A stretch of 57,861 nt of DNA from Flavobacteriaceae bacterium (GTDB lineage Bacteria > Bacteroidota > Bacteroidia > Flavobacteriales > Flavobacteriaceae), in assembly GCA_013043685.1 (NCBI GenBank), contig JABDNT010000012.1, forward strand, positions 1 through 57,861, in the 5' to 3' direction. How positions within the stretch are numbered: the first letter of the stretch is position 1; every line of letters begins with the position of its first letter. Positions 29,040-37,861 of this stretch are shown here, in pieces. A program made the position numbers and the translations under genes. The notes under the pieces were generated by a model. It was given only the letters and a program-made list of their open reading frames with translations. It ran no database searches and was not told where the DNA came from.

Positions 29040-29771
29040 ATGAAAGAAAATGTGACCCCATATAAGGATTCGGATTTAACCAAAAAGAAGCAGGTCGAGC
29101 AGATGTTCGACACTATTTCGGGCAACTATGACGGATTGAATCGCGTAATATCCTTGGGTGCAGATGTAAAATGGCGGAAGAAAGTAGTTAAAATGATTGC
29201 GGATTCTAATCCATCGTCGATTTTAGATATCGCGACCGGTACTGGTGATCTGGCCATAAAGTTTACCGAAAAAAGTACTGCTGATAAGGTAGTAGGCCTC
29301 GATATATCGGAAGGGATGCTTTCGGTAGCTCGCAAAAAAACCGAGAATTCGGACCTGGCAGACAGGGTCTCCTTTATTAAAGGTGATAGCGAGGCCTTAC
29401 CATTTTCCGACAATTCGTTTGATGCCATCACTGTTTCCTTCGGGATTCGTAATTTTGAAAACCTTGAAAAAGGACTGTCGGAGATATACAGAGTGCTTAG
29501 TCCTAAAGGATTATTTGTGATCTTAGAAACTTCCGTACCCAAGAATTTTCCATGGAAACAAGGCTACTTTGTGTATACCCGGGGAATAATGCCGGTGATA
29601 GGGAAAATCTTTTCAAAAGACAAAGTGGCCTATAATTATCTTTCGGAAAGTGCATCGGTATTCCCGCATGGTGAAGTTCTCAACAATATTTTAAAGAAAA
29701 TTGGGTTTAAAGAGGTGAAAAATATGCCACAGACATTTGGAGTGGCCACCATTTATAGCGCTACTAAATAA
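29040..29771 (+). CDS. ubiE: Demethylmenaquinone methyltransferase (UbiE/MenG)
   Basis: SAM-dependent methyltransferase for the last step of menaquinone synthesis, 243 residues from the ATG at 29040 (MKENVTPYKDSD). Family motifs: VEQMFDTISGNYDGLNRVISLG, the SAM site LDIATGTGDLAI (about residues 62-73), SVSFGIRNFENLEKGL-like ITVSFGIRNF, and the C-terminal SESASVFPHGEVL. Another ATG at 29019 would add seven residues. Bacteroidota use menaquinone, which is the quinone both Na+-NQR and respiratory enzymes in this window would need. porT follows after 2 nt. Confidence 0.94.
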   Translation: MKENVTPYKDSDLTKKKQVEQMFDTISGNYDGLNRVISLGADVKWRKKVVKMIADSNPSSILDIATGTGDLAIKFTEKSTADKVVGLDISEGMLSVARKKTENSDLADRVSFIKGDSEALPFSDNSFDAITVSFGIRNFENLEKGLSEIYRVLSPKGLFVILETSVPKNFPWKQGYFVYTRGIMPVIGKIFSKDKVAYNYLSESASVFPHGEVLNNILKKIGFKEVKNMPQTFGVATIYSATK

Positions 29772-29773
29772 CT

Positions 29774-30481
29774 ATGAAAAAATTACTTATTGTCTTAGCC
29801 GTTCTTCTGTTTGCCGAAAGTGCACAGGCTCAGTTGTTCAGTAAAGAACGATTGGCAAATTTGGAAAACTTCGACAAACGCTTTCTTACCTGGGGATACT
29901 TTCTGGGCTTCAATAGTTATGATTTTAAGTTTGAATATGACAATCAGTTCACCGATCAGAACACCGATATTTTAATGGAAGGGCAGGCTGGTTTTAATGT
30001 TGGGCTGATTGGTGATATGAGGGTTAACAGGTACGTGAATCTTCGACTTGAGCCCGGGTTGTACTATACACAGCGAAATCTGATCTTCCCGAATTTCGAA
30101 GAAGAAAAGGACTACTTGCGTGAAGTTAAATCTACTTATATTCATGTTCCGCTGTTGGTAAAGATCTCCACCAAACGATTAAATAACATAAAGCCATTTA
30201 TTGTGGGTGGAATATCTACGTCACTCAACCTTTCCAGTAATGAAGATAACCCTGAGGATAACTTTGAAGGACAGTTTCGGACGACTAAAACAACCAGCTA
30301 TTACGAATTAGGATTTGGTGTTGACTTGTATTTGTACTTCTTTAAATTTACTCCATCCATAAGAGGTGTCTTTGCCTTCGGTAATGAATTGGTACCCGAT
30401 GATGATCCTAATAGTCCCTGGACAGGAAACATAACCTCAATGGCTACGCGGGGAATTTTTGTGAACTTTACCTTCCAGTAA
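29774..30481 (+). CDS. porT: Type IX secretion system protein PorT
   Basis: PorT (SprT in gliding flavobacteria) is a small outer-membrane barrel protein needed for T9SS function. The 235 residues begin with a signal peptide (MKKLLIVLAVLLFAESAQAQ) and continue with the family segments ENFDKRFLTWGYFLGFNSYDF and NVGLIGDMRVNRYVNLRLEPGLYYTQR, then KSTYIHVPLLVKIS. It ends with an aromatic residue (FVNFTFQ). Location directly behind the menaquinone methyltransferase gene is the arrangement I know from other Flavobacteriia. Its last 14 nt overlap the end of the convergent methyltransferase gene. Confidence 0.9.
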   Translation: MKKLLIVLAVLLFAESAQAQLFSKERLANLENFDKRFLTWGYFLGFNSYDFKFEYDNQFTDQNTDILMEGQAGFNVGLIGDMRVNRYVNLRLEPGLYYTQRNLIFPNFEEEKDYLREVKSTYIHVPLLVKISTKRLNNIKPFIVGGISTSLNLSSNEDNPEDNFEGQFRTTKTTSYYELGFGVDLYLYFFKFTPSIRGVFAFGNELVPDDDPNSPWTGNITSMATRGIFVNFTFQ

Positions 30482-31196
30482 CCCTTCTGAATTCACTTAA
30501 CATGATAGCTGTGGCAGTGGCCACATTCAAACTCTCGGTTGCCTGAATATCACCAAATCGCGGGATGGTAATCCGATAATCTAACAGTTGCTCCACCGCT
30601 GAAGAAATCCCATTCGCTTCATTCCCCATAACTAAAATTCCTTCGGAAGGTAATTGCCGGGAATATACTGAATCCCCGTCCATGACAGCTCCATAAACAG
30701 GCATTGCTGAATTATCAATAAATTCTTCGAGTTTTAAGTAATTTACCTGAACGCGGGCTATAGACCCCATAGTAGATTGGACGACCTTCGGATTGTAGCA
30801 ATCTACCGTATCGATTGAACACACAAGCTGCTTAATTCCGAACCAATCGCAAAGCCTGATAATCGTTCCCAAATTTCCAGGGTCCCGCACTGCATCCAGG
30901 ACTAATACAAGACCGGTTTCTTTGATCTCCTTTTCCTGAGGGATCTCAAAAACCGCCAAAGCAGTGTTCGCTGTTTTAAGAAAACTGATCTTCTGAAGTT
31001 CATTTTTAGAGATTAACTCGGTGTTCTCTGGAAATGAATCAATCGTATCCGTGGCGAATAATAAATGCAGGTTTAAACCTTCATTAATCAGTTCGCGTAT
31101 AACTTTCGGCCCTTCAGCAACAAATAATCCGCTTTTATCGCGGTACTTTTTTTGCTGTAGTCCCGTTATTAATTTTATTTGACTTTTACTGATCAA
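30468..31196 (-). CDS. TrmH/SpoU-family RNA 2'-O-methyltransferase
   Basis: A SPOUT-class RNA methyltransferase of 242 residues when started at TTG 31196 (ISKSQIKLITGLQQKKYRDKSG), which is where the family begins. A GTG at 31250 would extend it by 18 residues and overlap the divergent tamL start. The N-terminal part binds RNA (GLFVAEGPKVIREL); the SPOUT knot has VLDAVRDPGNLGTIIRLCDWFG, ILVMGNEANGIS and RFGDIQATESLNVATATAIML, the three SpoU motifs. The exact target (rRNA 2'-O-ribose) is not readable from sequence. It overlaps the porT 3' end. Confidence 0.9.
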   Translation of the reverse strand: MISKSQIKLITGLQQKKYRDKSGLFVAEGPKVIRELINEGLNLHLLFATDTIDSFPENTELISKNELQKISFLKTANTALAVFEIPQEKEIKETGLVLVLDAVRDPGNLGTIIRLCDWFGIKQLVCSIDTVDCYNPKVVQSTMGSIARVQVNYLKLEEFIDNSAMPVYGAVMDGDSVYSRQLPSEGILVMGNEANGISSAVEQLLDYRITIPRFGDIQATESLNVATATAIMLSEFRRVTGR

Positions 31197-31203
31197 AATA
31201 TAG

Positions 31204-31211
31204 TATTTTTG
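31204..31211 (+). promoter_or_regulatory. Predicted -7 promoter element of tamL
   Basis: TATTTTTG matches TAnnTTTG exactly, 22 nt before the TTG start at 31234; a TTG at 31179-31181 lies 22 nt upstream. It sits in the 37 nt between the two divergent TTG starts. Confidence 0.5.
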
Positions 31212-31233
31212 AAATGATAGTAAACGCGGCCGA

Positions 31234-33819
31234 TTGATTAAAACCCTCACAAAAATATCATTAATTTCAGGATTTCTAATATTGTTCTATTCCTGTAATG
31301 CGGTTAAGCGGGTTGGTGAGGATGATTTCTTGCTCACCGAAAATGAAATATATGTAGACAGCGTGCGGGTAAAGGACGAGAAAGTGATGAGCCAGCTGGT
31401 GCAGCGACCAAATTCCAAAGTATTTGGTATCCCCTTCGGAATATTCATCTATAACATTGCAAATCCCACACCTGATTCTACCTTTCAGAAATGGTTGCAC
31501 AAGAATCCTAAACGAGAACAACGCCTGGTGAACTTACTTTCAGGAAAACAGGTTGACGAGCTGGGTAATAGCTATATCGGAATCAATAAGTGGTTTGAAC
31601 GAACTGGCAGCGAACCCGTGATCATAGATGCAGTTAGAACAAGCAAATCGCTAGAACGATTAAAAAATTATTATTCCAGCTTCGGATGGTTTAATGTGGA
31701 AGGTGATTACAGAATTGTCCCAAATGAGAAAAAGGAGAAACGGGCTATTGTCGAGTACAGCTTGAATTTACACAAACCCTATATAATCGATTCGATCACG
31801 ACACAGATTAGTTCTCCTGTGGTCGATAGTCTGTTCAGGCTATCAGCACAAAACTCCTTTATTGAACAAGGCAAACAATTTGCAAACAACGATTTCAACA
31901 ATGAACGCGACCGCTTAACGATTCAGTTCCGGAATTCGGGATTATATTATTTCGATCAGGATTATATCACGTTTGAAGCTGATACGGTAAACACCGATCA
32001 CAAAGCGAATATAACATACATTATCCCGGACCGCAGGATCAGAATTGAAGATAGTACACACACGGAGCCTTTTAAGGTCCACAATATCAATGAGGTTCGG
32101 GTCGTAACGGATTATACTTTTGAGAATCGTAATAGAACTCTTTCAGACTCGGTAATTTATGAGGGATATAAAATTTACAGTTATGATCCACAGAAATTCA
32201 GGCCAAAGGCAATCACCGATGCTATTTCCATTACTCCTAATTCAATTTTTAAGGATATCGATCGAACGCTTACTTATAATCAGATAAGTGATTTGCGCAT
32301 ATTTAAATATCCGAATATCAACTATCTGGAAGATCCGGCTGATAGTACCGGAACCGGACTAATCGCCAGTATTTTACTTACACCCAGAGAGAAATATTCC
32401 TGGCAAATAGATTTTGATGTGATCCCAATTCCTTCTCCCATCCAGCAGTTTGGACTGGGATTCAGTTCGACATTCCTGATACGAAATGTATTCCGAGGGG
32501 CCGAGACACTTGGAATATCGGCAAGGGGAAGCGTAGGTTCGTCTAAAGACGCCGCGGATAGTGAAAGTACATTCTTCAATATTTCGGATGTAGGTGCTGA
32601 TGCAAAACTCACCTTTCCCCGGATATTATTTCCCATCAATACAGAGGGATTTATCGAGAAGTATATGTCCCCTTCCACAAGCGTTAGCCTGGGTATCAAC
32701 GCTCAGAATAATATTGGGCTAGACCGCCAGAACTTCAACGGAATTTTTGACTATCGCTGGAGGCCATCAAATATTAAGACCTATACTTTTGAACTTGCCA
32801 ATGTCCAGTACGTACGCAATTTGAATACAAATAATTATTTCAATGTCTACAGGAACTCCTTTGATATATTGAATGAAGTTGCCAGGGACATCGAAAACAC
32901 CAACTTGGGAAGTATAGATCCCGATTACTACACAACAGACGAAAACGGCACATTAACCCTAAATTTACCTGATGGAGCAGATAATTTTATATCGGATATT
33001 GATAACGGCAACATCAATACTACTCCCGACAATACGGTTACGGTGAATAACATTAGTGAACGAAAGGACCGGTTAACCGAAAACAACTTGATATTCGCTA
33101 CCAGTTTTCAATGGCTCCGTGATACACGAGAAAATATTTTCGACAACAATTTTTCTCGTTTCCGTTGGAAAGTGGAAACGGCTGGTAATATGTTGTCCGG
33201 TATTTCCAAATTGGCCGGCATTGAGCAAAATGAGGCTGGGCAGTTCCGTACTTTCGGTGTGGCATTTTCACAATATCTCAAACTGGAAAGCGATTATATC
33301 AAGCACTGGGATCTGAAAAACGGGAATATCTTTGCAATACGGGCATTTGCGGGAATCGCAATTCCGTATGGCAACAGTAACAGTATTCCGTTTACAAGAA
33401 GTTACTTCGCCGGTGGGGCTAACGACAACAGAGGATGGGGGCCCTATGACCTCGGGCCGGGAAGTAGCGGTAGCGCCGATGAATTTAACGAAGCTAATTT
33501 TAAAATTGCACTTAATGCAGAATACCGTTACACTATCCTGGGTGATTTTAAAGGCGCCTTCTTCATCGACGCCGGAAATATCTGGAATGCCTTCGATAAC
33601 GTAGAGGACGAAGCCAGCCGATTCACGGACTTAGGCGACCTCTCGGAATTGGCCATTGCTTCTGGGCTTGGGCTGCGCTACGACTTTAGTTTTTTTGTTC
33701 TAAGGTTCGACGGCGGATTTAAAACCTATAATCCTCAAAGACCTGAAGGGGAACGATGGTTTAAAGAGTATAATTTTGCCAATATAGTCTATAATATCGG
33801 TATTAACTATCCGTTCTAA
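31234..33819 (+). CDS. tamL: BamA/TamA-family outer-membrane lipoprotein TamL
   Basis: An Omp85-superfamily protein of 861 residues. In contrast to proteobacterial TamA it carries a lipoprotein signal (FLILFYSCNAV, modified Cys21), which is typical of the Bacteroidota version called TamL. Three or so POTRA-like periplasmic repeats cover about 25-380, and a C-terminal 16-strand barrel covers about 390-861, with the superfamily's VRGY-like loop seen as GGANDNRGWGPYDLG and the final strand NIVYNIGINYPF. It should assist insertion of outer-membrane proteins or lipids with TamB, which is not in this window. TTG at 31234 is the only plausible start because no ATG precedes the lipobox in frame. Confidence 0.85.
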   Translation: MIKTLTKISLISGFLILFYSCNAVKRVGEDDFLLTENEIYVDSVRVKDEKVMSQLVQRPNSKVFGIPFGIFIYNIANPTPDSTFQKWLHKNPKREQRLVNLLSGKQVDELGNSYIGINKWFERTGSEPVIIDAVRTSKSLERLKNYYSSFGWFNVEGDYRIVPNEKKEKRAIVEYSLNLHKPYIIDSITTQISSPVVDSLFRLSAQNSFIEQGKQFANNDFNNERDRLTIQFRNSGLYYFDQDYITFEADTVNTDHKANITYIIPDRRIRIEDSTHTEPFKVHNINEVRVVTDYTFENRNRTLSDSVIYEGYKIYSYDPQKFRPKAITDAISITPNSIFKDIDRTLTYNQISDLRIFKYPNINYLEDPADSTGTGLIASILLTPREKYSWQIDFDVIPIPSPIQQFGLGFSSTFLIRNVFRGAETLGISARGSVGSSKDAADSESTFFNISDVGADAKLTFPRILFPINTEGFIEKYMSPSTSVSLGINAQNNIGLDRQNFNGIFDYRWRPSNIKTYTFELANVQYVRNLNTNNYFNVYRNSFDILNEVARDIENTNLGSIDPDYYTTDENGTLTLNLPDGADNFISDIDNGNINTTPDNTVTVNNISERKDRLTENNLIFATSFQWLRDTRENIFDNNFSRFRWKVETAGNMLSGISKLAGIEQNEAGQFRTFGVAFSQYLKLESDYIKHWDLKNGNIFAIRAFAGIAIPYGNSNSIPFTRSYFAGGANDNRGWGPYDLGPGSSGSADEFNEANFKIALNAEYRYTILGDFKGAFFIDAGNIWNAFDNVEDEASRFTDLGDLSELAIASGLGLRYDFSFFVLRFDGGFKTYNPQRPEGERWFKEYNFANIVYNIGINYPF

Positions 33820-33835
33820 ACCGGTAAAATTTTGT

Positions 33836-33843
33836 TACTTTTG
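33836..33843 (+). promoter_or_regulatory. Predicted -7 promoter element of fbaA
   Basis: TACTTTTG matches TAnnTTTG exactly, 20 nt before the fbaA ATG, so the aldolase gene has its own promoter in the 44-nt gap after tamL. Confidence 0.55.
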
Positions 33844-33863
33844 CTATTCTAATCAACCAATAT

Positions 33864-34931
33864 ATGAGTCACAATATTACACCGGGTGTCGCTACTGGCA
33901 CTGAAGTTCAGAAGATACATCAATACGCCAAGGATAAAGGTTTTGCTATGCCTGCTGTAAATGTTATAGGGTCGAATAGCATGAATACGGTAATGGAAAC
34001 TGCTGCCGAACTAAACAGCCCTGTAATTATCCAATTCTCTAATGGTGGCGCTCACTTTAATGCTGGAAAAGGACTTTCCAATGAAAATCAGCGCGCTGCA
34101 ATTGCTGGTGCAGTAGCTGGGGCAAAACATACACATGAGATGGCCCGAGTATATGGGGCAACGGTGATAATGCATACCGATCATTGTGCAAAAAAGCTAT
34201 TACCATGGGTAGATGGAATGCTCGACGCAGGAGAACGATTTTATAAAGAGAATGGAAAATCCTTATACAGCTCTCATATGCTGGATCTTTCTGAAGAACC
34301 CATTGAAGAAAATATAGAAATCTGCAAGCGGTACCTGGAACGAATGAGTAAAATGGATATGACGCTTGAGATCGAATTGGGTATTACAGGTGGAGAAGAA
34401 GATGGCGTAGACAATACCGATGTCGATTCTTCAAGACTATACACTCAGCCAGAAGAGGTTGCGTATGCCTATGAAGAACTAATGAAAGTAAGTGATCAGT
34501 TTACAGTTGCAGCTGCTTTTGGAAATGTCCACGGAGTATACAAACCCGGAAATGTACAATTAACCCCAGTAATCCTTAAAAATTCTCAGGAATATGTTCA
34601 GAAGAAATATGGAACCGGACATAATCCTATCGATTTTGTTTTCCATGGAGGAAGTGGATCTACCGTCGATGAGATCCGTGAAGCAATAGGTTATGGGGTT
34701 GTGAAAATGAATATTGATACCGATCTACAATTTGCCTTTAACGAAGGAATTCGCGACTATATGACAGGTAATATCGGCTATTTGAAAACTCAGATAGGCA
34801 ATCCCGACGGTGATGATATCCCTAACAAAAAATACTACGACCCCAGAAAATGGCTTCGAGAGGGAGAACTTACCTTTAAGAAACGATTGATAAAGGCCTT
34901 TGAAGACCTTAACAACATAAACACATTATAA
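33864..34931 (+). CDS. fbaA: Class II fructose-bisphosphate aldolase
   Basis: Zinc-dependent aldolase that splits fructose 1,6-bisphosphate into DHAP and glyceraldehyde 3-phosphate in glycolysis and gluconeogenesis. The 355 residues match the long class IIA type: GFAMPAVNVIGSNSMNTVMETA at the N-terminus, IMHTDHCAKKLLPW with a catalytic Asp and zinc His, LEIELGITGGEEDGVDN, AFGNVHGVYKPGNV, and FVFHGGSGS (phosphate binding, zinc His) near residue 265. The start lies 44 nt after tamL; accD follows 18 nt later. Confidence 0.97.
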   Translation: MSHNITPGVATGTEVQKIHQYAKDKGFAMPAVNVIGSNSMNTVMETAAELNSPVIIQFSNGGAHFNAGKGLSNENQRAAIAGAVAGAKHTHEMARVYGATVIMHTDHCAKKLLPWVDGMLDAGERFYKENGKSLYSSHMLDLSEEPIEENIEICKRYLERMSKMDMTLEIELGITGGEEDGVDNTDVDSSRLYTQPEEVAYAYEELMKVSDQFTVAAAFGNVHGVYKPGNVQLTPVILKNSQEYVQKKYGTGHNPIDFVFHGGSGSTVDEIREAIGYGVVKMNIDTDLQFAFNEGIRDYMTGNIGYLKTQIGNPDGDDIPNKKYYDPRKWLREGELTFKKRLIKAFEDLNNINTL

Positions 34932-34949
34932 ACCGAAAATCCCCCCATT

Positions 34950-35816
34950 ATGGCTTGGTTTAAAAGAACAAAAAAAGGAATTCAAACACCGACGGAAGAA
35001 AAGAAGGACGTACCTAAGGGCTTGTGGTACAAATCTCCAACTGGTAAAATTGTCGACTCAGAGGAACTCGAAAAAAATTATTATGTAAGCCCGGAAGATG
35101 GTTATCACGTTCGAATTGGCAGTAAAGAATATTTTGAAATACTCTTTGATAACAATGAATATAAGGAACTGGACAAGAACATACAGTCTAAGGATCCACT
35201 TCATTTTGAAGATAACAAGAAATACACCGATCGCCTGAAAGATGCCCAGGAAAAAACTGGCTTGAAGGATGCTGTGCGTACAGCGGTTGGGAAATCTATG
35301 GGTGAAGATATTGTGATTGCCTGTATGGATTTCAGTTTCATCGGTGGATCCATGGGAAGTGTTGTTGGTGAGAAAATAGCACGGGCGGCAGATCATGCCT
35401 TGAAAAACAAGTTGCCATTCATCATCATATCTAAGAGTGGTGGTGCGCGAATGATGGAAGCCGCACTCTCACTTATGCAATTGGCGAAGACAAGTGCGAA
35501 ATTAGCGCAGCTTGCAAACGCTAAAATTCCTTATATCTCACTATCAACCGATCCGACGACCGGAGGCACGACGGCTTCATTTGCCATGTTGGGTGATATC
35601 AATATTAGTGAACCTGGCGCCTTGATTGGTTTTGCCGGGCCTCGTGTAGTACGTGATACCACAGGAAAAGATTTACCTGAAGGATTCCAAACTGCCGAAT
35701 TCGTATTGGAACATGGTTTCCTGGATTACATAACGCATCGCAAGGATCTGAAACGCAATATCAATCTGTATCTAGATCTGATCCTGAACAGGCCCTTACG
35801 GGAAAAAACAGCATAA
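34950..35816 (+). CDS. accD: Acetyl-CoA carboxylase carboxyltransferase subunit beta
   Basis: With AccA this transfers the carboxyl group from biotin to acetyl-CoA, making malonyl-CoA. The 288 residues contain the crotonase-fold body: [55 protein letters not shown] and GFAGPRVV. The N-terminal zinc ribbon of the E. coli enzyme, four cysteines in two CxxC pairs, is absent: the equivalent segment reads [12 protein letters not shown] ... [12 protein letters not shown], with Ser, Gly and acidic residues instead of cysteines. I believe this is a flavobacterial trait, not damage. It ends directly at a bidirectional terminator. Confidence 0.95.
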   Translation: MAWFKRTKKGIQTPTEEKKDVPKGLWYKSPTGKIVDSEELEKNYYVSPEDGYHVRIGSKEYFEILFDNNEYKELDKNIQSKDPLHFEDNKKYTDRLKDAQEKTGLKDAVRTAVGKSMGEDIVIACMDFSFIGGSMGSVVGEKIARAADHALKNKLPFIIISKSGGARMMEAALSLMQLAKTSAKLAQLANAKIPYISLSTDPTTGGTTASFAMLGDINISEPGALIGFAGPRVVRDTTGKDLPEGFQTAEFVLEHGFLDYITHRKDLKRNINLYLDLILNRPLREKTA

Positions 35817-35846
35817 AAAAAGCCGCTCATAAGAGCGGCTTTTTAA
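35812..35846. terminator. Bidirectional terminator, copy 1 of a 29-nt repeat
   Basis: A 12-bp stem (AAAAAGCCGCTC with GAGCGGCTTTTT, loop ATAA) separates accD from the convergent lipoprotein gene. Bases 35812-35840 are identical to 36802-36830. Confidence 0.92.
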
Positions 35847-35859
35847 ATTCCAATAAATA

Positions 35860-36696
35860 CTAATTGAGTATTATGGTGTAGTCAACTCCGTTCACGGTTA
35901 GTATTGCAATATTATCGCAAGTCCCATCTCCGAAGTTCAGGATGCCCTGGTTGCCATTTCTGGTGATTTCAACAATTCCGCTTACAAAATGCGGACAGGT
36001 TGCTTCTCTGCGCAGTGCTTCAGTAATAATTCCGTAATGAGAAAAGCCTGTGTTGGAATTCACTTCACGATTCCCTGTTACCAGCCACACATTATCGGTC
36101 CATGTTCCACTTCCAACACCTTCGATCCATTCTCTTACCCTTGTTCCATCTTTTTGGAGAACAAGTCCTCCTTGAAATGAAATTTGAAGATCAGCATGAA
36201 CCGTAGATTGCGGATTCCCATTCGCATTGTTTCTTTCACGAAAAATGGTAGCTCCGCCAGCCACCTCATTACCATTCCAAGTAAAATTCTGGAAGGTATA
36301 TGTTATGGTACGTGTTCCATTCTGAACAGGCCCGTATGTGATGTTTACGATCCCGGATACCACAGCTCCATTCTGCAATTCGCATCCAAAACCAAAGTCA
36401 AGGGTTACGAAGGTGACGCCATTTTCTGAACTTAATGTTATGGTCACACAATCCGGGAAAAGGCTAACAGTTCTACCACTATCTTCTTCAATTTCGGTAT
36501 AGGCCGTTTCCAGCATGTGTATTACGCCATCCGAGGCGGCATCAGCCTTAGACACTTCTTGGGATTCTTCCACGAAGACCAGATCGGAATTATTACTGGT
36601 TTCAACCTCCGTAGCTTCATCTTTGCTACAGGAAGTAAATACAAGACTAAACATTAGTACGCTTAAAATTCCTGAAATAAATAGATTTTTTTTCAT
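35860..36696 (-). CDS. Lipoprotein of unknown function, paralogue A
   Basis: A 278-residue predicted lipoprotein (SLVFTSCSKDEA; modified Cys23). An acidic linker of about 35 residues precedes a beta-rich domain with regularly spaced motifs: FPDCVTITL, DFGFGCELQNGAVVSGIVNITYGP, YTFQNFTWNGNEVAGGATI, REWIEGVGSGTWTDNVW and GDGTCDNIAILTVNGVDY. It shares this order and wording with the next gene, so they arose by tandem duplication. Four cysteines in the domain are conserved between the two copies. I do not recognise a function; it is probably exposed on the outer membrane. Confidence 0.85.
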   Translation of the reverse strand: MKKNLFISGILSVLMFSLVFTSCSKDEATEVETSNNSDLVFVEESQEVSKADAASDGVIHMLETAYTEIEEDSGRTVSLFPDCVTITLSSENGVTFVTLDFGFGCELQNGAVVSGIVNITYGPVQNGTRTITYTFQNFTWNGNEVAGGATIFRERNNANGNPQSTVHADLQISFQGGLVLQKDGTRVREWIEGVGSGTWTDNVWLVTGNREVNSNTGFSHYGIITEALRREATCPHFVSGIVEITRNGNQGILNFGDGTCDNIAILTVNGVDYTIILN

Positions 36697-36801
36697 GATA
36701 CATTATTTAAAAGTTAGTATCATTTGGACTAAATCTAGATAAAATGGTTTAATGAAATATTTGAATTTTTTAATTTTATTTAATTGATAATCAATATTTT
36801 A

Positions 36802-36835
36802 CATAAAAAAAGCCGCTCATAAGAGCGGCTCTTTA
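36802..36835 (-). terminator. Terminator-like hairpin, copy 2 of the 29-nt repeat
   Basis: The same stem-loop (GCCGCTC, loop ATAA, GAGCGGC) preceded by seven A lies 22 nt after the stop of paralogue B. On the minus strand it ends in T7, so it terminates that gene; the plus-strand T tract is interrupted by C. Confidence 0.85.
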
Positions 36836-36851
36836 CTTAGCATTTGACTAT

Positions 36852-37679
36852 CTATAGAATTATGGGAAATTCTTGTCCGTTTATAATTAAAGTGGCCTGG
36901 TTATCACACTCTCCATCACCCCAGTCTATAGTACCGGTAAATCCTTCCTGCTGAATTTCAAGTACCCCACTTACTAAATAAATACATGATAATTTTTTAA
37001 CCAATGTTGTTGTTACTTCGCCACTTCTGGTAAAACCATTTGAAAATTCGGTATTCCAACTTCCGTTGATCTCATATACATTATCAAACCAGGTACCACT
37101 GCCAACACCCTCTACCCATTCGATAATCCTGTTTCCTTCTCTTGTGGCAGTAACAGATGTACCGGGAAAACTTACAGTTATAGTTTCCGTGGCAGAGGAT
37201 TGTGGATTGCCATTCTGATTTGCGATTTGGCGAATTACCTCACCACCACCGGCAACATTGTTGTTGTTATAGGTAAAATCCTGATAGGTGTATTCAATAA
37301 TACGTGAACCGGCTTCAAAAGGACCATATTCAATAAAAATACCTCCGGAAACTACGGCACCATTGTTAAGCTGACATCCCTCACTAAAAGTGATAGTGAT
37401 CGTTCCTCCATTTCCGCTGGGATTGATCACTATTTCCGCACACGAAGGAAAAAACGAAATATTGTTACTTCTTCCCTCCTCGGTTTCCACATAGGCTGCT
37501 TCCATGACATTGAACGATCCTTCCACAATATTATCCGTTTGCGCTGCTCTAGCTGTATTTTCCGCAGAGAAGTTAACTTCCTGATTATCTTGACTATCGT
37601 CATCATTGCTACAACTAAATAGCATTAGACCAACTGCCAGAAAAGAAAATAGGGCCGTTTTCTTTAAATATGTTTTCAT
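36852..37679 (-). CDS. Lipoprotein of unknown function, paralogue B
   Basis: From the ATG at 37679 the protein has 275 residues with a clear lipoprotein signal (AVGLMLFSCSND, modified Cys20); an in-frame upstream start would add 31 residues without sense. After an acidic Asp/Asn/Gln linker comes the same domain as paralogue A: FPSCAEIVI, EGCQLNNGAVVSGGIFIEYGP, YTYQDFTYNNNNVAGGG, IEWVEGVGSGTWFDNVY and GDGECDNQATLIINGQEF. The order of genes and the identical hairpin after each suggests duplication of gene plus terminator. Function unknown. Confidence 0.85.
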   Translation of the reverse strand: MKTYLKKTALFSFLAVGLMLFSCSNDDDSQDNQEVNFSAENTARAAQTDNIVEGSFNVMEAAYVETEEGRSNNISFFPSCAEIVINPSGNGGTITITFSEGCQLNNGAVVSGGIFIEYGPFEAGSRIIEYTYQDFTYNNNNVAGGGEVIRQIANQNGNPQSSATETITVSFPGTSVTATREGNRIIEWVEGVGSGTWFDNVYEINGSWNTEFSNGFTRSGEVTTTLVKKLSCIYLVSGVLEIQQEGFTGTIDWGDGECDNQATLIINGQEFPIIL

Positions 37680-37794
37680 TTGTATTGTGTTTAAAGTTAT
37701 TAATGTTAAGACTTCTTTAACGTTTAAAGGTTTAATTAAGTATGTAAAATGAATAAAAAGACACAGAACCAAGTAATATATTCGCCTGTTTTTG

Positions 37795-37802
37795 TATTTT
37801 TG
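37795..37802 (+). promoter_or_regulatory. Predicted -7 promoter element of rpsO
   Basis: TATTTTTG matches TAnnTTTG exactly, 59 nt before the rpsO ATG. Confidence 0.55.
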
Positions 37803-37861
37803 CAGCCTGATAGATCAGAAAGATCATTCATATACATAAAAATCATTTAAATAATATTGGC

